From contig NC_051089.1 in assembly GCF_901709675.1 (NCBI RefSeq), forward strand, positions 12,575,976 to 12,639,975: DNA of 64,000 nt, in the 5' to 3' direction. This document shows, piece after piece, positions 1-12,000 of this stretch. Position 1 is the stretch's first letter. Each line of letters begins with the position of its first letter. Under the pieces are notes generated by a model that was given only the letters and a program-made list of their open reading frames with translations, searched no databases and had not been told where the DNA came from. The stretch comes from Syngnathus acus. Lineage: Eukaryota; Chordata; Actinopteri; Syngnathiformes; Syngnathidae. Made by a program: the position numbers and the translations under genes.

Positions 1-3000
1 TCGATGTGATGCCTGACAGAATGTGGATAGGCCTCCATCAGCTCGACGCTTCTCAGGGCTGGCAGTGGTCAGATGGCTCCCCGCTCTCAGTCCTGCGTTG
101 GGAAGCAGGTGATGCAGCTTCCTATCCTTTCCTTTGGTATTATCAAGGTTCCACACGTGCTCGCAACCCTCTCTGTAACTGAGAAGATGTTTATCATACC
201 ATCGGCAGTTTTATTAAAATAAAATGCACACATATCCAGAAACTTGAACAACACACTGATAATACAAGCAGGATCAAGTCAAAGTAAAAAGCAACATTTT
301 GCTTTGTTTTATTTCTTGGTACAATATCATTTTATTTGTCGTTGATTGCTTTAGTTTCCTGTACAAATTGTAAATGGATTCATGGAATGGTCTCTTTAAT
401 CTGTGGGTCGGTCTTCTGGGGGAAAATGAAGGAAACTATTTAAATCAGCCTTTCATGACAGATGATCAGTTCAGTCCTGGTTTCCAGTAACTTTCAGTTT
501 AGTTAAGTGTGGGAATTTTGATAAATTTGAACCTTTTGATATAGGCATTCATTATTTACTTTTTTTTTTGGTATCATTTTGTTTGTTTTTATCCCCGGTG
601 CATGCTCCACAGACTGTATTTAATCTCCCCACAGTCAGAGCACTTAGACTGATGCTGAGTCATCTAGCTAGCTCACATTTTTCCCTCTTCATCTAGAGCG
701 CTAAAAGGCTTTTATTAGCAAGGGTATGTTGACCGATGTAATTTAAGATCATAATGATTATTTAAAAGAATTTCAATCAACGATTCGTGTATGTAATAAT
801 GTTAAAAAGTATTACCAAAAGTAAATAACATGAACATATTGCAGTCTACCTCACTTTAATAAAACAACTCCTGTATTTGACCAAATATGTATCTTGATGT
901 AATCTCGCACTCTCTAAACTGGCGTGGTGTAACAATGTCACTACTGGCTTGTTGTGGTGAAGAAACTCATTGTGGCTGATTGTTGGCATCGACAGTTGCA
1001 TCGTGGGTGTGACTGAATAAGTCCTATTGATTCCAACGAATAGAAATGTTCTCATTAAAATATGGGATAATCGCTTTCAAACTCTGCAAGAGAAATATGC
1101 CAACACTAGTAGACTGATAGTTCTCTGGCGCTACTTTCAACATGCCATCGAAGATTCTTGAAGACGTTTTGCCCAGACATGTCTGGGACATTCTGAAAAA
1201 GGCTTTTGGTTCAGAAGGGGGGGGGGGGGGGGCATCTTCAAGAATCTGTTGTTTTCCTTGCTGTTAACTCAACCTCTCAGATAACGGATAATGTGAGCAT
1301 TTAAAAGACACCCAGAGGCAAATGCCGCCTGTCTGCTCTTCACTCATGAAGTGTTTTTGTATTCTTCTGTCAGGAATGCCTCCCAGCTCTCTAATCATCG
1401 AGTCGGACTGTGGTGTTCTGAACTCCAAGCAGAACTATGAAGCTGAAGCGTGCAGCAAACATCTCCCATACATCTGCAAGAAAATAGTGAATGCTACTCA
1501 AACAGGGCCAACAGGTAGCTTACAACTCACATAAATGTCAGCTCTTCTGTATTATTTTTTTTTAAGCCTTTGTTGATCATGCTTCCTGGTTTTGGTCCAC
1601 ATTTCCTGCCTGCAGAATCACTCATGTATAAAGACACAGTGTGTGCTCCTGGTTGGGTCCCATGGAATGGCTGGTGTTACAAATTAGTAACGGACAAGCC
1701 GTCAAACTTCAGCGACGCACAGCAGTACTGTAACTCCACAGAGGGAGGAAGCTCTCTTGCCAGCCTCCACTCCATTGACAGCAAGGAGATGATCGCCACG
1801 AGTTTTCATGCTGGTTTGTCTCCCTTCATTTTTTTTTAATCTACAGAATAGAAGAGAAATAAGCTGATGTCACAGTACTCGATATCCGGCTTTCGGGTAA
1901 CATTTCAGGAGGAATCCAGAATGCATTTTAATAATCAACCATTTCTTTGCTCATTTGGGATTACTACTCACAAACAGTCTTCTTCAACAATTGATTGATG
2001 AGTACCTCAACATTGAGAGGCTTCAATCATGATGTTCTGTAACAGAGATCCAAACAGACTGGGTGATTCACACATGGAATTTTCTAATATCTCAAAAACA
2101 TGTTGAGAATTTTGCTATTCAGCATGTTTTGCAGGAAAAGTACTGAAACAATGAATGGTTGTTGTTAGATGTTGTCAAAGCAGTATTTTGCATGAGCCAT
2201 GACCCGAGTTTTCAGAAAATAACAGAATTTGACCTATTGAAAACCAGAGTCACATGTACGTTATTGTTTGTCAGATGGCCAGCGGATGAGTGTGTGGATT
2301 GGTCTTTTGGGAGATGGCGTCAATCCCACTGTTTTCAAATGGGTGGACCATACACCAGTCACCTTCACATTCTGGGGCCCAAACCAGCCGCTGCAGCCTT
2401 TCCAAGATACCAGCTGCGTTTTCTACTCTGAGGTGTGTTTATGTGTGTGTGTTTTGTCAGTGCTGGGAAAGTTCATTTGCTATGCAAAAGTCAATTCACA
2501 AATAAAAAATACTGTCGCTACTAGATACCTGAAGAAATGTCTTCAGGACTGTATTTGCACTTTGTTATTTGCCACCAGTGGTGCTGACCACCATTGTGTC
2601 TGTGTGATGCTCTCCACGTGAGTTTGAATGGAAAATAATAGCTCTTTGTGTGTCCCCCAAGTCTCACAGTTGGCGGGTTGGCCGCTGTTCTGACAAACGA
2701 GCTTTCATGTGTCAGACGAAAGGAGAAATCAACGAACCATCGGGGACGGCCGGCTGTCGCTTTGAAGACGTGAGTACGGTCTGCATACCAGATCTCAAAG
2801 TGTGAAGTTCTGAACCATTTTCACAATTTGCACTTTTATTTCCATTATAGTTGAGCCACTGAAAAATCAAGTGGGCTAACACCATTTTGGTCACTTTGCA
2901 TGACAGCTAATTCAAGTTTTATGGCTGCAATAAAATCTGGGGGATTTATTTCTTGGTGATTTACATGGGTGTAATTTCTTCCTCTGGATACTTGTTTTTA

Positions 3001-6000
3001 CAGGAATTCAGATTTTCCTTTAGATTTCAATTGATTAAAAAAAAGTCAAATCATCAATATTTCAAAATGATTACAGTAATTACATTTCACTTATACCGAC
3101 ATACTGATCCACTCACACCCAAACTAAAGCACTACTTACAATACAAATAAAATAAAAAAACTATTTTTACCTGGTTATCCCTGCAACCTAAAGCAAGGGT
3201 TATATTAAATAATAAAACTACATCAATACAATGGGTGATTTGAATATTTCAGTATTCCAGTAGTTTACAGAACCTTCCTTCAAATATTGTATAATGTACA
3301 TAATACTGTATATGTCCATCTTACTTGAAGACAAGCTTGTGTCCAAACTGAATTAAGTTGGTTTTTGACCACGTTTGCCAATATATCACTGCTGTTGATA
3401 TTTAGGGCTGGAGGAGACACGGCAACTCCTGTTACAGAATGAACACCACACAAGTGTCCTTCAAAGATCGCTGTAACATTACCATACGAAACAGGTAGGA
3501 GTTGCTTCACCTGAAGACTTGACTAGCACCGAGAAACACACTGGCATAATCTGTAGTGTCTTCACAATAGCAAAATGTTAATTTTGGTACTCTACCAATA
3601 CTGAAGCGACCAAAGACTAAAAGATCCGTAAAAGCAAAGTAATTGTGGATGACAAAACAAGGAACTTTAAATTATTTGTATTTTAATAATTCAAAATAAT
3701 TATGCGAGGCAGTGGAGAGGATATTTTATGACATATTAAATTGTGCACAGCACGTGTGATTGGCAGGTCTTAAGCTGTCCTTTGCATGTCTGAACAGTCA
3801 TTTTCATTTCTTTTGTTTAGGTTTGAGCAGGCCTTCATCAGCCGTTTGCTTGGCCCTTATATTACTAATGTGCCTCAGTATTTTTGGATTGGGCTGCAAG
3901 ACGTTAAGCACACTGGAGAGTATCAATGGCATGGCCAGAATAATACCCAAGGTGAAGTTACGTACACCAATTGGGGCTCTTTTGAACCAGGTATGCACTT
4001 TTGCTATTTACAAATTTGTATTAATGAATGAATGGTATCTTGCTACTCCCTTGTTGATAATTTCAGCCATGCGTGTTTGTCTACATGCGTTACTCCAAAC
4101 CTACATCAAGAAATTATTAAATTCAAGTTCTATTCAGTGATTCTGCTTTGTTTCAGCGCACAGTGGAGGTTGTGCTGTGATTGCCGCTGCAAACCATCTG
4201 GGCAAATGGGAGGTGAAAAACTGTACGCTTTTTAATGCCGGCACCATTTGTAGGACAGACCTCAGTCCAGTTCTGCCACCAGAACCAGAACTAGACCCAA
4301 CCTTGCCATGCCCAGATGGATGGGTATCCGTATTGGGTTTCAAATACTGCTACAAGGTACGAGTGAGTGTTTTACCAAGGAAGCGTGCTTCATTAGCACT
4401 AGCATTATAATTATTAGCACAAAAGCAATTTTTCTTATAACACACTGAAAGCCAATTAGGCATTTATTCCATATCCTTGAAGTTCTACTAACACACTCTT
4501 TGTACTAGTAAGTAAGACAGTTCAGAATCATCAGTGTCTGGTGTTTCCTTTTTCTTTGTCTGCGTCAGGTGTTTCATGAGGAGAGGCTCAGTCGTAAACG
4601 TTCATGGGAGGAAGCTGAGAGGTTTTGTCAGGCCCTTGGAGCCAACCTGCCTAGCTTCACCACTCTGGATGAGATGAAAGTGCTGCATGATCTCATGAGA
4701 AACACCATCAGGTACAGACTGTGGCTATTCTACATTTAATGAAGCGTGCACCTGAACGGGAGGGAATAGTCCTAACCAGTGGATTGGCATCCAATGTTCT
4801 TGTTGCTACAGTGATGACCGCTACTTCTGGGTCGGCCTGAACAGAAGAAACCCAGCCGACCGCTCTTGGCAGTGGAGTGATGGCCGTCCTGTGAGTAAAA
4901 CTTCAATCTGAGCATTCTGTTATGTCAGGGGTGTCAAACTCATTTTTTTCGCGGGCCGCATTGTAGTCATAGCTTCTTTTGGAGGGCCATTATGACTGTC
5001 AACCCAAATAAATGTATGAGCACCTCATATTATATACAGTCAAAGCTACAAAACAAATTGACAAATAACTCCTTTTCAAATCAGACGAGTAAAAACTGGT
5101 GAAATATAAAAAAAAAAAAATATTATTAAAAGTGAAGACAATTTGCAATTCTAGTAACACACGAATTTGATGCACAATTTGTCTTCGCAAGCCACATACA
5201 ATGATGTGGCGGGCCGTATCTGGCCCCCGGGCCTTGAGTTTGACACCTATATTTTAGCTCATTCTATTGTGCATGTCTGTGAAGACATGTCCATTCAGAC
5301 ACAGCAACAATAATCTTGTTTTTTGTCTGTACTTTAGGTTACTATGGACATTTTACATCAAGACTTCCATGAGGATGATGCGTACAGTCGGGACTGCACT
5401 GCATTTAAGGTGACTTAAATTGGTCTGTGCTGCATACACTTGGCTACAGTTATCCACTTATTTCCCCTAAATGTGAATTCTTCAAGACATTTTGCTCAAT
5501 TGATTATTTTTTCTTAGGCTGATGACACTTCTGATATTTGTTCAAATAAAATATTGAGGAGATAGAGCAACTGATTCATTTAAAAAAAATATATGATGAA
5601 CAAAATAATTTCATTTTTGGTCACTAAACACAATAGCAATTACAGGCAGAACGTTTGCCTGTTGTACAATAATTTGTCCTTTAGTATTTGTTTAACTTTA
5701 CAACAGAGAGAAAAGGTTCTAATAATCGTCCAACCCCCTTGACCGAGTTTTAATATCGGCCAATCAAATCAGCCGGCCAACTGATCGGCTGGGCCCTACA
5801 TATTTGCATTATCATAACTGGCCCTCGGAAAATATCACAAGGCCTCTGTGTTTAATTTAAGAGCGCTTGTATTTTTCTGTTTTGTTTTGTGTTAGTCCTC
5901 CATAGAGTTGCCCTCCTCTTATCACCGGGAGCAACATGATCTCAACATGAACTTGCTGCAGTGACAATAATGCAACAATTTTCTGTTCTCATTAGACAAC

Positions 6001-9000
6001 GAAGACAACCATGAAGCATTTGTTCATTTATTTACTCCACGAACTTCTTCCTGAACCTTTCTCTGCATCACCATTTCACTGCGATGCCAAGCTGGAATGG
6101 GTCTGCCAAATTCCTCGCGGTAAGCCATCTCAATATATATAAAGAAACCTGAACTACAATTGTTGTTATTATTTTTTTAGCACTGTAGTCACATTAGAAA
6201 CATGATTGAATGCTTAATACAGTGAGTGCAATGATCCTCCTGTCCTGATAAACTAGTCCAATTGTACTGAATGTTTCTGTGCACTAGAAAAAAAATGATT
6301 GTCTTCCCAAAAATTTGTTTCTGCTACTAGTGTTACTTTTTGTCTACTTGCACTACCTTAAAATATGAAGTAAACCTAACAAATGCTGAAATGTCCTTTA
6401 TGTTAACCATCGGGCTCTTAACACATTATTCCTATCATATGATATTAATCAGGATCAGAATCATCTAGCTGAGTATCAGAATATGTAAAAAAAACACAAG
6501 GAATTTGTCTAGAATGGGCCACACTAGTATTGCAGTAATGAGAGACAAGTCTTAAGGTAATCTAAAAGCTAAGATGTAGTGCTCAAAAACTGAACTTTGC
6601 TTTTCATTCAACAGGAAAGCAACTATCGTATCCAGACTGGTACAATCCAGGTAATAAAGCATTTATTATTTTTTGTTTTCATTTTTGGGTGCAGTAAATT
6701 AGGTCTGCTTTGACCTTGAAACAAACTCATTTTCTATTTTCTCAGTTAGGAGCCGACGCTTGGTGGATATTTTGTGTTGTTGTTGTGCAAGCCAAAATTT
6801 GAGTTACAATCCGTACAAGTGAAGTAAAAAAAAAAAAAAAAAATGTGGTCAAGGAGAGCTGTCTATTTTTCAGGGATGTCTCCTCAAAACAAAACATTTG
6901 TATTTATATTGAATATAATAAATGTTCCTTTAAATCAGCCACAACTCCCAGTTGATTTAAATGGAAAGTTGCCAATTGGAAAGTTCCCCAGCTTCACTTC
7001 CCATGGAAATTACAGTTCAAAGCGCTTTAGCTTTAGCTTCATATAGAATAAATACTTTGAGCGTCAAGAGTGTCGTAATTGAGTTCTGTTGCCTTTTTCA
7101 GGTGTGCACCATGAAACATCCATCTTCATTGATGGAGGCGAGTATTGGTTTGTGAACGAACCTCAGCTGACTTTTGAGGAGGCGATTCTGTTTTGCAATA
7201 TGAATGGCAGCAAGCTTGCTTCGCCGCCAAGCTCCACTGCTGCCAGAGTCATCCATGAGAACCTACAAAAGGCAAGTGTCCCTGTGATGACACCGTGAAA
7301 TAGAGCCACTAACTCCTTAGTGGACGCACAAAAGGCACAACCTAATACAATATGTGTTTGTAAATGGAGTTGTAACATGCTTGTGCAATGTTAACGTAAG
7401 AATCTGAAAGCAATCAATGCGCCATAAGGGTAATGCTATTGATGATTCTCTGCAGTTGTCAAGTTCTCCCAAGCAAGGTTGGTGGCTCAATCTGAGAGAT
7501 CCCAAGCGGATGTTCCCTATGACGTAAGACCATATGCACCTGGCTGTTCATTTTTCACTTTTGTAGTTTACGGCATGTGACTTCTGTATGTACTATACAT
7601 TTGTTTTAGGCATTCGCGGCTGCACTTCTATTATTCAGCTCTCTTTGGGAGATGCACCTCCATCAGCCCTGAGAGCTTCGTTTCGAGTGAGTAAAGAAAG
7701 TTGAGCCCGATGTGTTTAACCTACAGGCCTTGTTTGAGTTTGCGATACCCTTCCCTTGTTCGCATCTAAAAATGAAGTCTCATTTTTAAGGTTTGTCATA
7801 CTTTGGCTTCCTCTACCGGTTACCAGATAGTTTTTAACTAACATCAGTTCTAGTCATCAAGTAGTTATAATTTTTTACCCCTTCAATTTTTTTTCTCGCT
7901 TCACATTTTTTGTTAGATCAGCAAATTTAGTACCGTCTTTCTACAGCCAGCAAAGAAAGCTGCCACTTCATTAATTACATTGTAAACTGTTTCCATGGCC
8001 AGCAGAAGGTATCATTTTAAAAAAAAAAAAAAAATTCTTTTCTTCCTGCTTACTTGCAGAGTATGAGCACAGTTGCAATAAGCAGTTGCCCTTTGTGTGC
8101 GAAAGACTTAACATCACAACCGTGGAGAGCAACCCTCTGGGTAAGCCAGGAGGCTTGCCTTGTGGAAATGCCTCCCTGGCTTTCAGAAATGAGGTTTGAT
8201 ACTTTTGATATACACTTGTCACGATCCTTTTGCTTGCCAGGAGCACGTACGTAAATGAATGGACACAATGGGCTAAGTGCCTTGTTGATAAATATTGTAT
8301 AAACCAAAACACTAACCTGAATTTACAACCAAAAGTCTAATATTTGTTCCATTAATTGTATTCATTAAATCCCAACAGTCTATACAGTGGGGCATACAGA
8401 TTTCAGCTAGAGTTGTCTTGTTAATATAATCTACCTAGGGCCTTCAAAATGACTAGTATTGGCCCATGCAATTCAAATGATCAGAAATGGGAGCGAGCCT
8501 GACAGAGGAAAAGTAAATGTCTTGGTCTTGTACATACATAAATATATATATTTTTAGTGCTACACACTGCTGTCGAATACAAAGCCAGTGTCATTCAAGA
8601 CGGCCAATGAGATGTGCCTGTCAGTGAGGGGAACCCTGGTCACCATATCTGACCAAGTGGAGCAAGGTAAGTCTTTGACAGACACACCAACAAGAGTCTC
8701 AAAATGCCTGCAAGATGACTTCATCATTAACCCCCTTGAATTTCTTATTTTTAGCACATAAAGTACAACATTTTTTTTCTTCTCCCCATATAGACTTCAT
8801 CACCAGCCTGTTGCCAAGAATGAAAGACATGGGAGGCATATGGGTTGGTCTCAAACTGAAACGTAGCAAACTGGAATGGGTGGACAACTCACCGGTGAAT
8901 TACATTAATTTCCATCCGCTGCTCGGTGGAATGCTCAAGGCCATAAATGTCAATGTGAGTGGTTTTTTTTCTGACTGTTATTACAATAGCTGTCTGGGGG

Positions 9001-12000
9001 GCAAAAAGGCTAAGCAGCGTTTCGCTGCAAGGAAGACCTTCACATAAATAAATGTACTGTGAGCAGGAGAGGAGATGCACATATGGCTGCATAAAGCCAA
9101 CTCTGTGTAGAAAAAACTGTTTGAGCTAATGCCATTCGTCCGTCCGTCCATCAATCCATCCATCCATCATCTGAACTGCTTTATCCTCAAAAGGAATCAG
9201 CTGGAAAATAATGTTTTTAGTTTGGGAAAACGCTAATAAAAAATTCTACCTACATAAATGTTTGTAGTGAGACAATGATGATGTCAATAATTTGTGTAGT
9301 CATTGGAAAACATCAATATCTACGTGCAAAACTTTATTTCTAAAAATCTCTGCCACTGTTCATGGTTTCATTCTCCTAAACAAAACAGCGTCCCATCACT
9401 GATGAGTTATTTTTAGGACAGGCCCATGGGCTACCCAAATGGTCCTTGGGGGCTGCCCGAGGTCATCATACTTGTGTACATTATATTAACCAGCGCCACA
9501 GTCCTCAGTTTATTCCCTTGTTTTGTGAGTTTGGTCTTGAAGCATCTGCAGATGTTCAAAATGTGTGTTTTTTCTTGCCAGCCGCTTGAGCCAGACCACA
9601 TGGACTTGTGTGGCTTTATGATTAACAGCCCTAACTCGGCTGTGATGGGCACGTGGGATTACACCTCCTGTACCCAGTACCAACATGCGGCGATTTGCCA
9701 ACATTATGCAGGTCAATCACGGCTTCTTTCCCTTGCTATCCAACAAGTTTTTGCTTGATTCTTTTAATCTGCTTTCTTCAACGTAACTGAAAATAGAAAC
9801 CACCTTCTCTACCTTCATTGTAGCCCTCTTGACATTTCAGATCAAATTGAGGCGCCTAGCGTCACAACCGAGCCCTTCCAGATTAACAACCACACCTTCC
9901 AGCTACTCATCAAGAACGTCACCTGGTTCGAAGCCTTGGAACAGTGCATAAATATGGACATGGATTTGGCGAGCGTTGCCGATACCCTCCTGCAGTCCAC
10001 GCTTAGCGTGCACGTGAGCCGTGCACGCACGCCCATGTGGATCGGCCTCTTCAGTGAAGATGTACGTGTGCCCAGCAAGGGATCACATTGCTCACATTTC
10101 AGATTTTAGTCAGTGTCCTTGATATCCAGTTTAATAAGCGGGAACTAGTATGCTCTTTGTACTCACCAGTAAGACAGTTTGTTACTAGTCTTCTACTAGT
10201 ATCCGGAATTGTCCTGCTAATAAGGACATAGATTGTACTAGGACGTGAATGTTAAGATGGATATCAAAGGATATGGAACAAATGCTCAAAAAGCTCTCCA
10301 TACCCACGCCACTCAGGACGGGATCCACTATCGCTGGACAGACCACAGTCACACTGTCTTCAGTCGCTGGTCTGCTGAGGTCACAACGGGCTCCTGCGTC
10401 TACCTGGACACTGATGGATTCTGGAAAGCAACCGAGTGCGAGCAGGAGCTCGGAGGTGCCATCTGCCACAAACCACACAGTGAGTGAGGATTTATGTGTT
10501 TTTTTATTTCAAAAGAAATGTTGAACACTACCCAATCAACTGAAAATGTTTTTTTTCCAAATCGGGTCAAAGAAAATCAGCTGTTATTACATAAAAATGG
10601 TTCGCAAACAAGATGTGTTGTGGACACAAATGGCCAGCAGCGGGTTAAATGTTCTATTTTTGTATTTCAGAAGAAATAATAACCACACCGGAAGACGTTG
10701 CAGTCAAGTGCCCTCACAAAATAAACGGCCCAAACTGGATCCCCTTCAAGAACAACTGCTACTCCTTTCAGCTGGCTGCATCCAGATGGGAGCACATGGT
10801 CGTAGGGCCCATCCGCAGAACTTGCATTGACCTTCGTGAGAATGTCACTACCTACAAGAAATCAGATTAAGGAGTGTCATATGAGAATTGGATGAGATGT
10901 TTGTGTTGCAGACAAAGGCGCGGATATCCTAACCATCCGGAATGCAGAAGAGAACGAGTTTATCAGGCAGCAACTTCTGCCCTTTCAAAATTTGGTTCAG
11001 TTTGTGTGGCTGGGGCTGTTCAAAAACACCAGTAGTAAGTGTTTCAATCGGTTTGCTTGTTTTGCATGTACGATCTTGGACCACAACATTAGGTTCACTT
11101 GCACAACCGAATAAGATCCATATGACCAAAATATTAGAAACACCTCTCACGACGACAGCCACATTAGATATAGAACAATAAGAAAGGCTGATATTTCAAA
11201 TCTCATTGAATTGTGAACATTTCCCTCATTACGGTGCACTGTGGTTTTTAAGTGCGCCTAATAGTGCGGAAAATACGGTACTCTATTTTCAAGAAAAACA
11301 ATCTTAAATATCTACTACTGTGCTCTGTTGTCTATCAAAGTACTAAATGTGTGTGTATTTATTGGAATAGGTAACCAGTTGAAGTGGTACGATGGCACTA
11401 ATGTCCAATATTCCAATTGGAGGAATGGTAGACCAGAAATAGACGACTTCTTCATGGCTGGTGTCAATCTCCAAGGCAAATGGGTCCTCACCACCAACCA
11501 AATGCTATTCTCCGAGTTCAGGCAAAGATCCATCGTGACATGCAAACTGGATAATGGTTTGTACTTCTTAACTAATACTAGTGTCTGTCGCCGAAAAATA
11601 TATATTATTAACTGTGATGACTTTTCTGAGGTGGAAGTTCCGTCCAAAATTTCCGTTTTCAGTAATATGATCTGTGTGCCCCCATTAGTGTAAACATGCT
11701 ATTCTTATTAAGATTACGGTAATGAAATAAGAATTAAGACAAGTAAGTTTTTATCCCTCTGCCACCCTTTGCCGTCGACTGAAATTGACACCATGATGTC
11801 CTCAATGTGAGCCTGAGGGACTTCCAATCAACAGGAAACAGCAGTGAAATGTCAAAACGGCTACACTCTCAGATGTCTAAAAACGGGTGGACTAATCTGA
11901 TCTGCTTGATTCTTATTCCATCAAGGCAGTAAAAAATGTCATGTTTACACTTCTTCTCTCCGAAGAGCAAAAACAGGAGTACTCCAAGTCCACCAGTGAC

